From Caulobacteraceae bacterium (GTDB lineage: Bacteria > Pseudomonadota > Alphaproteobacteria > Caulobacterales > Caulobacteraceae): a stretch of 64,000 bases of DNA. The notes beneath the pieces were generated by a model. The model saw nothing but the letters and a program-made list of their open reading frames with translations, had not been told where the DNA came from and made no database searches. A program made the translations under genes and the position numbers. Below are positions 19,569 through 28,283 of this stretch, in pieces (the first letter of the stretch is position 1; each line of letters begins with the position of its first letter). The DNA lies in contig CANJLH010000004.1 of the NCBI GenBank assembly GCA_947475415.1, positions 62,001-126,000 on the forward strand, given 5' to 3'.

Positions 19569-20783
19569 TTACCTCCGAAGCAGCGTGCCGCTGACCGGCA
19601 GGCCGGCGGGACCGCCGGTGACAAGCGCGATTTCAGCATCTTTGACTTGGTTGCCGACCGCCGTGCCGCGCAGTTGTTCGACGGCTTCGCGGACGTGGGT
19701 CATGCCGATGATATAGGCCTCCGATAGGTGGCCCCCGTGGGTATTCACCGGGATGGAGCCACCCTCGTAATAGATGTTCCCATCGTCGATGAACCGGCCG
19801 CCTTCGCCGATCGGACAGAATCCATAGTCTTCCAGCTGCATCAGCACCATCGGCGAGAAGTGGTCGTAGAGCAGCGCAACATCCACGTCCTTGGGACCGA
19901 CGCCGGCCATCTCGTACATCCGCTTCGCCACCGGCCGGTGGCCGGAGGAGGCGAAATATTCGTCCGGCATCTGGAAGTAGGAGAAGATCGCCGAACCCCA
20001 CCGGCCCATGCCGCCGTTGGCCGAGCCCATGATGTAGACCGGCTTCTGCTTCAGATCCTTGGCCCGTTCCGCCGAGACAGTGATCACTGCGATCGCCCCG
20101 TCGGACTCCATGGTGTAGTCCAGCAGGCAAAGCGGATCGGAGATGATCCGGGAGTTGAAATACTCGTCCATCGTCAGCGGCTCCTTGCGGATGGAGGTCG
20201 GCCGCTTGATGGCGTTGGCGCGCTGCGAAATGGCGATCTTGGCCAGGTGCTCACGCTTGGTGCCGTAGAGGTGCATGTGCCGCTGGGTGAGCAGAGAGAA
20301 GCTGTGGCCCGGGCTCATCAGGCCGGAATGGGCCATAAAGGCCATGCCTGGCGGGATACCGCCCGCCCCATAGGGGCTGCCGCCGCCGCCCGAGGCCGGG
20401 GGCGCGTCACCCACCTGGGTGCCGCCCAGCCGGCGCTTGGCCTGCTGGAGGGTCATCAGCGAAACCACGACCTCCGCCTGTCCTGAGACGATCGCCGCCG
20501 CCGCTAGACCCAGCGAGCCCGCCGAACCGCCGCCGCCGGACGTGAGCGTCGCGGCGAAACGGATTTCATCAACCCCAAGAACCGACCCCACCGTGGCCGG
20601 ATCGCAGGAACTCGAATAGATGGCGAACCCGTCTAGTTCCTTGGCGGTCAGCCCCGCGTCGTCCAGGGCCGCCAGAATCGCCGTGCACGCCATCGACAAT
20701 TCGGTTTCCGGAACAGACTGGCCCCGCTTCCAATATTGTGTCGACCCCACCCCAACGATGGCTGTCTTGTCTTTCAATGTCAC
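19569..20783 (-). CDS. thiolase-fold protein (SCP2/lipid-transfer type) lacking catalytic cysteines
   Basis: A 404-residue protein starting at GTG (20783), preceded by CAGGAGACG. The thiolase fold is clear: TAIVGVGSTQYWKR, AGLTAKELDGFAIYS, LYDHFSPMVLMQLEDYGFCPIGEGG and NTHGGHLSEAYIIGMTHV. The position that carries the nucleophilic Cys in thiolases reads TLTSGGGGSAGSLG, and the C-terminal CxG position reads TGGPAG. No cysteine is present at either site. With the coupled DUF35 partner, this points to an aldolase-like or structural role (as in Ltp2-type enzymes) rather than acyl transfer. The exact substrate is not predictable. Confidence 0.85.
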   Translation of the reverse strand: MTLKDKTAIVGVGSTQYWKRGQSVPETELSMACTAILAALDDAGLTAKELDGFAIYSSSCDPATVGSVLGVDEIRFAATLTSGGGGSAGSLGLAAAAIVSGQAEVVVSLMTLQQAKRRLGGTQVGDAPPASGGGGSPYGAGGIPPGMAFMAHSGLMSPGHSFSLLTQRHMHLYGTKREHLAKIAISQRANAIKRPTSIRKEPLTMDEYFNSRIISDPLCLLDYTMESDGAIAVITVSAERAKDLKQKPVYIMGSANGGMGRWGSAIFSYFQMPDEYFASSGHRPVAKRMYEMAGVGPKDVDVALLYDHFSPMVLMQLEDYGFCPIGEGGRFIDDGNIYYEGGSIPVNTHGGHLSEAYIIGMTHVREAVEQLRGTAVGNQVKDAEIALVTGGPAGLPVSGTLLRR

Positions 20784-20964
20784 CCGCGTCTCCTGTCCCG
20801 CAGCCGGCCGAAATCCGGCCGCGATGCCATGCGTTTGCAATTAGAATTCAAGTATCGGCGCAGGGGACCGAACGCCCGCAACGCACAGCCACAATGACGC
20901 GGTTGGACGTCGCCCGTCCATGACGAATTTGAGGGACTATCAAATTTCCCACCGGCGACGTGGC

Positions 20965-21366
20965 TCAGTTGCGCGGCGTCCGGGCTGCGCCGCCCTGGGC
21001 CTCCATCAGACGCACAGCCTGACTGTCGAACGAGACGAACATATTGGCGCCCAACCAGCGTCCCTCGTAGGCGATCACCCCATCGGCGAAGTCGCCGCCC
21101 GCTTCCAAATTAGCCCATCCGCATTCTGCGGCGGGACGGTCGATCCGGACGTTACGGCTGCCGATAAGCCGCCGAATCACCGACGCAATCTCAGCGTGGG
21201 AGTGTCGGTAGCCCTTGCCCAGCACCCATGCCAGTTCACACAGTGTCGGCAGGGTCAGAGCGACCAATTCGGCGCGGGCGAGTTCAGCCTGCGCCGCCCG
21301 CGCTTGGTCTTCGTCGTCTCCGGTGATCGCGCGTACCAGGACGTTTGTATCCGCCGTGATTCTCAA
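20965..21366 (-). CDS. vapC: PIN-domain ribonuclease toxin, VapC family
   Basis: A 133-residue PIN-domain protein. The acidic catalytic residues are visible: Asp6 in ITADTNVLVRA, Glu in TLCELAWVL, Asp in GGDFADGVIA and Asp in FVSFDSQAV. VapC toxins cleave RNA, often tRNA or rRNA, unless bound by VapB. I place the start at a TTG (21364-21366) because the domain starts there and this codon overlaps the expected antitoxin stop as TTGA. That antitoxin is frameshifted, so toxin translation may no longer be coupled. The toxin itself looks intact. Confidence 0.82.
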   Translation of the reverse strand: MRITADTNVLVRAITGDDEDQARAAQAELARAELVALTLPTLCELAWVLGKGYRHSHAEIASVIRRLIGSRNVRIDRPAAECGWANLEAGGDFADGVIAYEGRWLGANMFVSFDSQAVRLMEAQGGAARTPRN

Positions 21367-21615
21367 CGCTCGCCAGCCCAACCCTCGGCGGCGATGCGAT
21401 CAATGTCTTCCAGAGTAAGGCGCGGGCCGGCCTGGTTGTTTGAGCATTCCGAACACCGCAGAGATATCGTCCGTTGGCCGCATAGGCCGAACCTCGATGC
21501 GTCCTTCGGGCAGCATCTCCACGTCGATCCTGTCACCGGGGCGCAGGCCCAAATGCGCAAGGATATCCTTGCGTAGAGTCACCTGCCCCTTGGACGTGAT
21601 GGTGAGCGTAGCCAT
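21363..21615 (-). pseudogene. vapB: VapB-type AbrB-fold antitoxin, frameshifted near the C-terminus
   Basis: The frame from the ATG at 21615 gives MATLTITSKGQVTLRKDILAHLG..., a classic swapped-hairpin AbrB DNA-binding domain. It reads on to KQPGRPAPYSGRH and stops at 21400. The neighbouring frame encodes the missing end, RLTLEDIDRIAAEGWAGER, stopping at 21363, where the stop overlaps the toxin start. Removing one base from the GGG at 21424-21426 joins the two into the usual 83-residue antitoxin with its toxin-binding tail. As written, about 20 toxin-binding residues are replaced. It may be a real mutation or a sequence error. Confidence 0.8.
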
Positions 21616-21624
21616 AAATCACCC

Positions 21625-21657
21625 CTAAGTTAGCTTAGAAGTGAGGCGAATACGCCT
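21625..21657. promoter_or_regulatory. paired inverted repeats upstream of the antitoxin gene (candidate operator)
   Basis: Two inverted repeats lie 10-42 bp before the antitoxin ATG: CTAAG-ttag-CTTAG (21625-21638), overlapping the Shine-Dalgarno AGGGG, and AGGCG-aata-CGCCT (21644-21657). VapBC complexes usually repress their own promoter by binding such repeats. The assignment is by position and symmetry only. Confidence 0.4.
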
Positions 21658-21707
21658 TTCAATCAAGTTAGGTGGACAGCTGTGCGGGGCTTCCCCGCGC
21701 CAACCCC

Positions 21708-22328
21708 CTACGCGCCTTCGGTCTCGCGCTTTTCAATAACCTGATCGATGAGGCCCCAGTCCTTGGCCTCCTCGGCGGACATGAAATGATCCCGATCCAG
21801 CGTCTCTTCGACCACCTCGATGGGCTGGCCGGTGTGCTTGGCGTAGATCTCGTTCAGGCGGCGCTTGGTCTTGATGATGTCCTCGGCGTGCCGCTCGATG
21901 TCGCTGGCCTTGCCGGAATAGCCGCCGGACGGCTGGTGGACCATGATCCGCGAATTCGGCAGCGCGATCCGCTGGCCTTTCTCGCCGGCCATCAGCAGGA
22001 ACGACCCCATCGACGCAGCCATACCCATGCACAGCGTCACCACCGGGCAGCGGATGTATTGCATGGTGTCATAGATCGCCAGGCCCGACGTCACCACACC
22101 CCCGGGGGAGTTGATGTACATCTGGATTTCCTTTTTGGGGTTCTCCGCCTCCAGGAACAGCAGCTGGGCGCAGATCAGCGCCGACATGCCGTCCTCCACC
22201 GGTCCGTTGAGGAAGATCACCCGCTCCTTCAGAAGGCGCGAGAAAATGTCATAGGCGCGCTCGCCACGGCTCGTCTGTTCGACGACCATTGGCACGAGGT
22301 TCAGCGCGGTGGTTTGCGGGTCACGCAT
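21708..22328 (-). CDS. clpP: ATP-dependent Clp protease proteolytic subunit ClpP
   Basis: A 206-residue serine protease subunit starting [31 protein letters not shown]; upstream in-frame codons do not match the family. The catalytic Ser106 is in [10 protein letters not shown], His131 in IMVHQPSGG and the Asp in [12 protein letters not shown]. ClpP forms the 14-mer chamber fed by ClpX or ClpA. It follows tig on the same strand, a widespread order (tig-clpP), but clpX is about 9 kb to the left instead of directly after clpP. An 11-bp inverted repeat lies 46 bp upstream of the start. Confidence 0.98.
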   Translation of the reverse strand: MRDPQTTALNLVPMVVEQTSRGERAYDIFSRLLKERVIFLNGPVEDGMSALICAQLLFLEAENPKKEIQMYINSPGGVVTSGLAIYDTMQYIRCPVVTLCMGMAASMGSFLLMAGEKGQRIALPNSRIMVHQPSGGYSGKASDIERHAEDIIKTKRRLNEIYAKHTGQPIEVVEETLDRDHFMSAEEAKDWGLIDQVIEKRETEGA

Positions 22329-22373
22329 GGGGAAGCGGGCCTTCCTGAATAGGGCATAAACGCCGGGATTCGG

Positions 22374-22405
22374 CTTCAGGTCCGATATCGCGTGCGGACC
22401 TGAAG
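22374..22405. promoter_or_regulatory. 11-bp perfect inverted repeat between tig and clpP
   Basis: CTTCAGGTCCG (22374-22384) and CGGACCTGAAG (22395-22405) are perfect complements separated by 10 nt. It lies between the tig stop and the clpP start with no T-run on either strand, so it is not a standard intrinsic terminator. It could be an operator, an RNA processing hairpin, or a 5'-UTR element of clpP. Confidence 0.5.
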
Positions 22406-22449
22406 GTTGCAAGGCGGCGTTTTGGCCCCAGACCGCTTAACGTCCGGTG

Positions 22450-23814
22450 TCAGCCGCCGTAGCCTTCCGGAAGATCATCCTCTTTGAGTAGTTCCTCCTT
22501 GGTGGTCTTGGCGTCCTCGACCTTTGCCTTGGCCAGGATCAGGTCGACCACCTTCTCCTCGAAAATCGGCGCGCGCATCTGGGCTTGCAGGCTGGGCTCC
22601 TTGCGGAACATGTCGAAGATCTGCTGGGCCTGTGCGCCATAGCGCATGGCCTCCTGGCGCATCGCCTCGGCCAGTTCCTGTTCGGTGACCTGGACGTCAT
22701 TGACCCGGCCCACTTCGGCCAGGACCAGGCCAAGCCGAACCCGGCGCTCGGCGATCTTGCGGTACTCGGTCCGCAGTTCGTCCTCCGACTTGCCGGTGTC
22801 TTCCGGCGGAAGGCCCTCGCGTTCCTTGTCGGCTTCAACCTGTTTCCAGATGCCTTCGAACTCGGCCTCCACCATCTTCGGCGGCAGCGGGAAGTCGTGA
22901 CGGGTGTCCAGGACGTCCAGGAGTGCGCGCTTGACCTTGAATCGGGTGGCGCCGGCGTATTGTTCGCCCAGATTGGTGCGGATCACCTCGCGCAGCTTTT
23001 CCAGGTTTTCCAGGCCCAGGCGTTCGGCCAGGGCGTCGTCGGCCTTGGAGGCCTTGGGCGCCTTCACCTCATTGACCCTGACGTCGAACTCGGCGGCTTT
23101 GCCCTTGAGGTTCTCCGCCTGATAGTTCTCGGGGAAGGTCAGCTTCACGACCTTCTCTTCGTCGGGCTTCACACCCACGAGTTGTTCCTCGAAGCCTGGG
23201 ATGAACTGGCCGGAGCCCAGCACCAGGTCAACCTTCTCCGCGGTCCCGCCCTCGAAGGGCGTTCCGTCGATTTTTCCGACGAAGTCGATGTTGACCATGT
23301 CGCCGTCCTTGGCCTTCAGCGACTTGCCGGTGCGCGGCTCGTAGGTCTTATTCTGGTTGGCCAGTTCGGTGACCGCTTCGTCGACCTCCCCATCTGTGGG
23401 CTCATAGACCGGACGGGTCAGTTCGATGGCCGACATGTCGGTCAAGGTGATATCCGGCATGATCTCGAACGACATCTCATAGGCCAGATCGGCCTTGCCC
23501 TCGATCACCTGCTGGATGTCGCCTTCGGGCTTCAGGTCCGGTTCGCCGGCCGGACGCACCGCCGCGTCGTCGATCACCTTCTGAGCGGATTCGGACAGGC
23601 TCTCCTGGACCACCTCGGCCATGATCGCCTTGCCGTGCAAACGACGAACATGGGCCTGCGGCACCTTGCCGGGCCGGAAGCCCTTGATGTTCATCTGCGG
23701 CGTGATTTCCCGCAGGCGGCTTTCCAGCTTCTCTTCGAGATCCGCCGCCGGGATAGTCACCCCGTAGACGCGGCTGAGGCCTTCTTGTAATTTTTCAACG
23801 ATTTGCACGGACAT
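22450..23814 (-). CDS. tig: trigger factor (ribosome-associated chaperone)
   Basis: A 454-residue trigger factor with start [15 protein letters not shown] (ATG at 23814; a TTG two codons earlier is less likely). The ribosome-binding domain covers about residues 1-145 and contains the signature GFRPGKVP. The FKBP-type peptidyl-prolyl isomerase domain at about 150-245 contains [19 protein letters not shown]. The C-terminal helical substrate-binding domain follows and ends with an acidic tail ([16 protein letters not shown]). It shields nascent chains at the ribosome exit. It is upstream of clpP on the same strand, and tRNA-Leu is divergent about 220 bp away. Confidence 0.97.
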   Translation of the reverse strand: MSVQIVEKLQEGLSRVYGVTIPAADLEEKLESRLREITPQMNIKGFRPGKVPQAHVRRLHGKAIMAEVVQESLSESAQKVIDDAAVRPAGEPDLKPEGDIQQVIEGKADLAYEMSFEIMPDITLTDMSAIELTRPVYEPTDGEVDEAVTELANQNKTYEPRTGKSLKAKDGDMVNIDFVGKIDGTPFEGGTAEKVDLVLGSGQFIPGFEEQLVGVKPDEEKVVKLTFPENYQAENLKGKAAEFDVRVNEVKAPKASKADDALAERLGLENLEKLREVIRTNLGEQYAGATRFKVKRALLDVLDTRHDFPLPPKMVEAEFEGIWKQVEADKEREGLPPEDTGKSEDELRTEYRKIAERRVRLGLVLAEVGRVNDVQVTEQELAEAMRQEAMRYGAQAQQIFDMFRKEPSLQAQMRAPIFEEKVVDLILAKAKVEDAKTTKEELLKEDDLPEGYGG

Positions 23815-24036
23815 TCGCAACTTCGGTCGCCGCGCGAACCCGCGCGGGCGATCCGCCCTTGGGCTGAAAAGTGGACGCCGCCGGAGGCCCGGCGGCGGGG
23901 GGCGCCCTTATGTCACGCCGCCGCCCGCCATCCAAGCGCAAAGGCGGGCGACTTCAAACCGCTCATTTTTTTGGGTTGCCCGGGGCGCGATTGGCGCTGG
24001 CGCCGGTCCGCCTGTCCCCTTATGAGGTCGCGGCGC

Positions 24037-24121
24037 GCGGATGTGGCGGAACTGGTAGACGCACTGGATTTAGGTTCCAGCGCCGCAAGGCGTGGAGGTT
24101 CGAGTCCTCTCATCCGCACCA
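24037..24121 (+). tRNA. tRNA-Leu (TAG)
   Basis: An 85-nt class II tRNA. The acceptor stem GCGGATG (24037-24043) pairs with CATCCGC (24111-24117). The anticodon loop TTTAGGT has anticodon TAG at 24071-24073. A long variable arm follows (GCGCCGCAAGGCGT region), the T-loop is GGTTCGAGTCC, the discriminator is A, and CCA is encoded at 24119-24121. Confidence 0.96.
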
Positions 24122-24188
24122 CCCACCTGGGTCGCATGGGCGCTTCGCGCGTGACAACTGCGCCGTCCCGCGCGAGAACCTGCGGCGC

Positions 24189-25415
24189 ATGAGCGGCGGC
24201 GTCCTCTTCGTCCACAACAACTTCCCGGCCCAGTTCGCGGATGTGGCCCGCACCCTGGTCGCGCGCGGCGTGCGCTGCTGCGCCATCGGCTCCGAAACCG
24301 CGCCGGGTGTCGAAGGCCTGTCTATCGCCCGCTGGAAGCTCAACCGCGGCACCACCCCAGACATCTTCCCGCTCGCCGTCCGCGCCGAAGCGGATCTCAT
24401 CCGCGCCAGGGGCGCCCTGGATGCGGCCTTGCGTCTCAAAGGCCATGGCTACGATCCCGCCCTGATCATCGGCCACGCAGGCTGGGGCGAGATGACCCTT
24501 CTGCGCGAGGCCTTCCCGAACGCCCGCCAGATCGTTTTCCATGAATTCTTCTACGCCGGGCGCGGCCTCGACATCGATTTTGACCAGGAGTTCATCACCA
24601 CCACCGAGGAGATGATCCTGACCGGGACCACTAAGAACCTGACGATGGCGCTCACCCTCGCCCACGCTGACGCCATTGTCTCTCCTACGCCATTCCAGGC
24701 CTCCACCCTGCCCCAGCGCTTGCGACCGGGCGTGCGGATCATCCATGAAGGCGTCGACGTCGGCGCTATCGCGCCCGGTCCGGCTGAACCCTTCCAGGTC
24801 CCCGAAGGTCCGCTGCTCGCCCCCGGAACGCCGGTGATCACCCACGTCAATCGCAGTCTGGAGCCCATGCGAGGTCTGCACATCCTGATGCGCGCCCTAC
24901 CGCGGCTGCAGGCGGAAATCCCGGACGCTCACGCCATAATCATCGGCACCCCGTCCAACCGCGGCTACAGCGGCAATGCGCCTGAGGGTAAGACCTGGAA
25001 GGACGTGATCCTAGAGCGCGTTGAGGGGCGACTGGACATGTCGCGGGTGCATTTCACCGGCCCCCTGCCACACGCCCGGATGCTTGCGGCCCTGCGGCTT
25101 TCGACGGCCCACGTCTACTACACCTACCCGTTCGTGCTCTCCTGGTCCCTGTCCGAGGCCATGGCCAGCGGCTGCTATGTTATCGGGTCCGACACCGCCC
25201 CGGTCCGCGACGCGATCACTGACGGGATAAACGGCAAACTGCTGCCGTTCTTCGATGTGGACGCCCTGTCAGCGGCCCTGATCGGAGCCTGCCGCGCGCC
25301 GCAGGGATACGCCGCCCAACGGGTCGCGGCGCGACAAGCAGCAATAGCCATGTTCGACCGTGAAAAGGGACGGGCGGCATGGCTGGACCTGATCAAGGAA
25401 GTGGCGGGGATCTAG
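24189..25415 (+). CDS. glycosyltransferase family 4 protein
   Basis: A 408-residue glycosyltransferase. The open frame extends upstream across tRNA-Leu, so the real start is the ATG at 24189 (MSGGVLFVHNNFPAQFADVART). The N-terminal half resembles a Rossmann acceptor domain (YDPALIIGHAGWGE, IVFHEFFYAG). The C-terminal donor domain has ITHVNRSLEPMRGLHILMRALP, AIIIGTPSN and the GT4 acidic motif LSEAMASGCYVIGSDTAP (EX7E-like). It would transfer a sugar from a nucleotide donor to a lipid- or protein-linked acceptor. It is alone between the tRNA and the convergent nnr gene; no polysaccharide cluster is nearby. Confidence 0.88.
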   Translation: MSGGVLFVHNNFPAQFADVARTLVARGVRCCAIGSETAPGVEGLSIARWKLNRGTTPDIFPLAVRAEADLIRARGALDAALRLKGHGYDPALIIGHAGWGEMTLLREAFPNARQIVFHEFFYAGRGLDIDFDQEFITTTEEMILTGTTKNLTMALTLAHADAIVSPTPFQASTLPQRLRPGVRIIHEGVDVGAIAPGPAEPFQVPEGPLLAPGTPVITHVNRSLEPMRGLHILMRALPRLQAEIPDAHAIIIGTPSNRGYSGNAPEGKTWKDVILERVEGRLDMSRVHFTGPLPHARMLAALRLSTAHVYYTYPFVLSWSLSEAMASGCYVIGSDTAPVRDAITDGINGKLLPFFDVDALSAALIGACRAPQGYAAQRVAARQAAIAMFDREKGRAAWLDLIKEVAGI

Positions 25416-25419
25416 TGCG

Positions 25420-25442
25420 CCGCTCTGATTCAATCGGAGCGG
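25420..25442. terminator. hairpin between convergent genes
   Basis: An 11-bp near-perfect inverted repeat (25420-25430 with 25432-25442, one G-T wobble) lies in the 35-bp gap between the convergent glycosyltransferase and nnr stops. There is no T-run, but its position suits a bidirectional transcription stop. Confidence 0.4.
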
Positions 25443-25450
25443 AAGACGCC

Positions 25451-26905
25451 CTAACCCTGCGCCTCGGCCCATAGCCCCGCCAACACACCTGGCGCCAATC
25501 CTGGCAGGTCCTCAGCGATCAGCCCCGGCCCGAAGCTCGCACCGGCCTCCGCGTGGATCCAGGCCCCGGCGCAGGCCGCTTCGAAGCTCTCCATGCCCTG
25601 GGCGATCAGACCGCCGATGAATCCCGCCAGCACGTCGCCTGAGCCCGCGGTGGCCAGCCAGGGCGAGCCATTGAGATTGACCGCAGCGCGACCGTCCGGC
25701 GCGGCGATCACAGTGTCGGGGCCTTTAAGCAACACCACCGCTCCTGCCTGCAGCGCCGCCTGCCGGGCCGCGGCGATGCGCTGGGGCGAACGCGCCAGCA
25801 GGCCCGGAAACAGCCGATCGAACTCTCCGGGATGCGGCGTCAGCACATCATCGCGGTCCAGCACCGAGAACAGCTCGTCCGGGTCATCGCGGAACACCGT
25901 GATCGCGTCCGCGTCGATCACCAGCGCCGCGCCGGTGCGCGCCAGGGCCAGCAGGTTCATCAGCGTAGTGTCGCTGACCCCGGCCGCCGGCCCGATGATG
26001 GCGGCGTCGACGTCGGCTGCGGCCTGTTCCAGCTCCAGGTCTGTCTCATAGGCGCGCAACATCACCGCCTCCAGATGGGCGGCGTTGACCGCCAGCGCGT
26101 CCGGCCTGGCGAACACTGTCACCAGCCCTGCGCCGACCCTCAATCCGCCCCTTGCCGCCAGCCGCGCCGCGCCGGTGCTCCAGGGCTCGCCGCTGATGAC
26201 GATCAACCGCCCCCGGGCGTGCTTATGGGCGTCGGCATTGGGCCACGGAAAGTGGTTGAGCCACAGGTCCGGAGCATTCTCGAACAGCTGGACAGCGGAA
26301 TTCTCCAAGCCGATGTCGACCACCACGACCTCGCCGCATCGGCTGCGTCCCGGTTGTAGAGCGTGGCCCACCTTGCGGGCGTGGAATGTCACGGTCAGGC
26401 CCGCGGCGAAGGCCGTGTCCCCCACGGGTTTGCCCGTATCGCCGGACAGGCCGCTTGGCAGATCAATCGCCACCACCCGCTCCGGCGTCGCCTGCCAGGC
26501 GCGGGCCAGGCGGGCGATCTCGGCGTCCAGAGGGCGCGCCAGACCTGCGCCGAACAGGGCGTCCACGATCAGGGCGTCACCTTCCGCGCCGCCTAGCCGG
26601 TGGATCTCTCCGCGCCAAAGTTGGGCCATCAGCTTGGCGTCGTGGGTCGCCGGCGGCGCACTGGTCTCGAGCCGGACAGTCCAGCCTCGTTCCTGCAGGA
26701 TGCGGGCGACCACATAACCGTCGCCGCCGTTGTTTCCGGGACCGCAGAGTACGCGCACGGGACGGGGCGCGAACCGCTCGCAGATGGCGTCGGCGGCTCC
26801 GACGCCGGCGCGCTCCATCAGGGTGACGCCGCTGGTTCCGGCGGTGATGGCGGCCTGGTCTGCGGCGGTCATTTCCGCCACGGAAAGGATCGGGCGCGGC
26901 TTCAA
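25451..26905 (-). CDS. nnr: bifunctional NAD(P)H-hydrate epimerase / ADP-dependent dehydratase
   Basis: A 484-residue repair enzyme that restores hydrated NAD(P)H. The N-terminal YjeF_N epimerase domain (residues 1 to about 210) has LCGPGNNGGDGYVVAR and VAIDLPSGLSGDTG. The C-terminal ribokinase-like dehydratase has VLTPHPGEFDRL, LLKGPDTVI and the ADP/Mg motif ATAGSGDVLAGFIGGL. The start is TTG at 26905; it overlaps the stop of the histidine phosphatase gene as TTGA, indicating translational coupling. Its position near glnB-glnA is common in alphaproteobacteria. Confidence 0.95.
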   Translation of the reverse strand: MKPRPILSVAEMTAADQAAITAGTSGVTLMERAGVGAADAICERFAPRPVRVLCGPGNNGGDGYVVARILQERGWTVRLETSAPPATHDAKLMAQLWRGEIHRLGGAEGDALIVDALFGAGLARPLDAEIARLARAWQATPERVVAIDLPSGLSGDTGKPVGDTAFAAGLTVTFHARKVGHALQPGRSRCGEVVVVDIGLENSAVQLFENAPDLWLNHFPWPNADAHKHARGRLIVISGEPWSTGAARLAARGGLRVGAGLVTVFARPDALAVNAAHLEAVMLRAYETDLELEQAAADVDAAIIGPAAGVSDTTLMNLLALARTGAALVIDADAITVFRDDPDELFSVLDRDDVLTPHPGEFDRLFPGLLARSPQRIAAARQAALQAGAVVLLKGPDTVIAAPDGRAAVNLNGSPWLATAGSGDVLAGFIGGLIAQGMESFEAACAGAWIHAEAGASFGPGLIAEDLPGLAPGVLAGLWAEAQG

Positions 26906-27471
26906 AGGACCCCGGTCTCCGCCTCGCGGCCCCGCGTGATCAGCCGCAGGTCCCCGCCGTCCGTTTCAAGCACGCTCACCGAAGCGTGGTCAGGCCGGAA
27001 ACACACCACCCGCTCGTCCCCGCTCAACAGCGAGACCACCGCATTGATGGCGACGAAGTGGCTGAACACCGCCGCCCCGCCGCGATCCTTCAGCGCATCG
27101 GCCGCCGCCCGCCGCCAGTCCAGATAGTCGAGATCACCCTCGATCTCGGACCACACGCCGCCGAAGGCGCGCTGCAGCCACGCCGGCCGTTCATCCGCCG
27201 GTAGCGAGATCGGCGTCGGTATCTCACCCACTGCCGGGTCGATCTCTATTTCAACGCCCAGTGCTCGCGCCAGCGGAGCCGCTGTCTCGCGGCATCGGCG
27301 CAAGGGTGAAGACACCACCCGCGAGGGCCGCTGATCCGCCGGCGCAGCCATCAATGCTGCGCAGGCCGCGGCAGCCTGTTCGTGTCCCACGGCATCCAGG
27401 CCGGCGTCATCGTCGCCCTGTCCCCAGTTGGACGTGGGCCGCGCGTGGCGGATCAAATAGAGGCGCGGCAT
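26902..27471 (-). CDS. histidine phosphatase (phosphoglycerate mutase-like) family protein
   Basis: A 189-residue protein. It begins MPRLYLIRHARPTSNWGQ, with the RHA/G motif and phosphohistidine at about His9. The second catalytic His is in GGAAVFSHFVAINAV, and the two arginines in VVSSPLRRCRETA. These enzymes dephosphorylate small metabolites or proteins (SixA/CobC/GpmB-like). It is upstream of nnr with a 4-nt overlap, so a shared transcript is expected. The substrate is unknown. Confidence 0.88.
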   Translation of the reverse strand: MPRLYLIRHARPTSNWGQGDDDAGLDAVGHEQAAAACAALMAAPADQRPSRVVSSPLRRCRETAAPLARALGVEIEIDPAVGEIPTPISLPADERPAWLQRAFGGVWSEIEGDLDYLDWRRAAADALKDRGGAAVFSHFVAINAVVSLLSGDERVVCFRPDHASVSVLETDGGDLRLITRGREAETGVL

Positions 27472-28247
<776 letters not shown>

Positions 28248-28283
28248 ACCCCTCCTTATCGCATCACTCAAAGAGGACATAAC

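Noticed and set aside
21684-21698. GCGGGG-ctt-CCCCGC hairpin after clpP as a terminator
   Set aside because: The stem is good but there is no T-run on the clpP strand, so I did not call it.
22585-23790. A 401-residue + strand frame opposite tig
   Set aside because: It mirrors trigger factor codons; no recognisable domain and no ribosome site.
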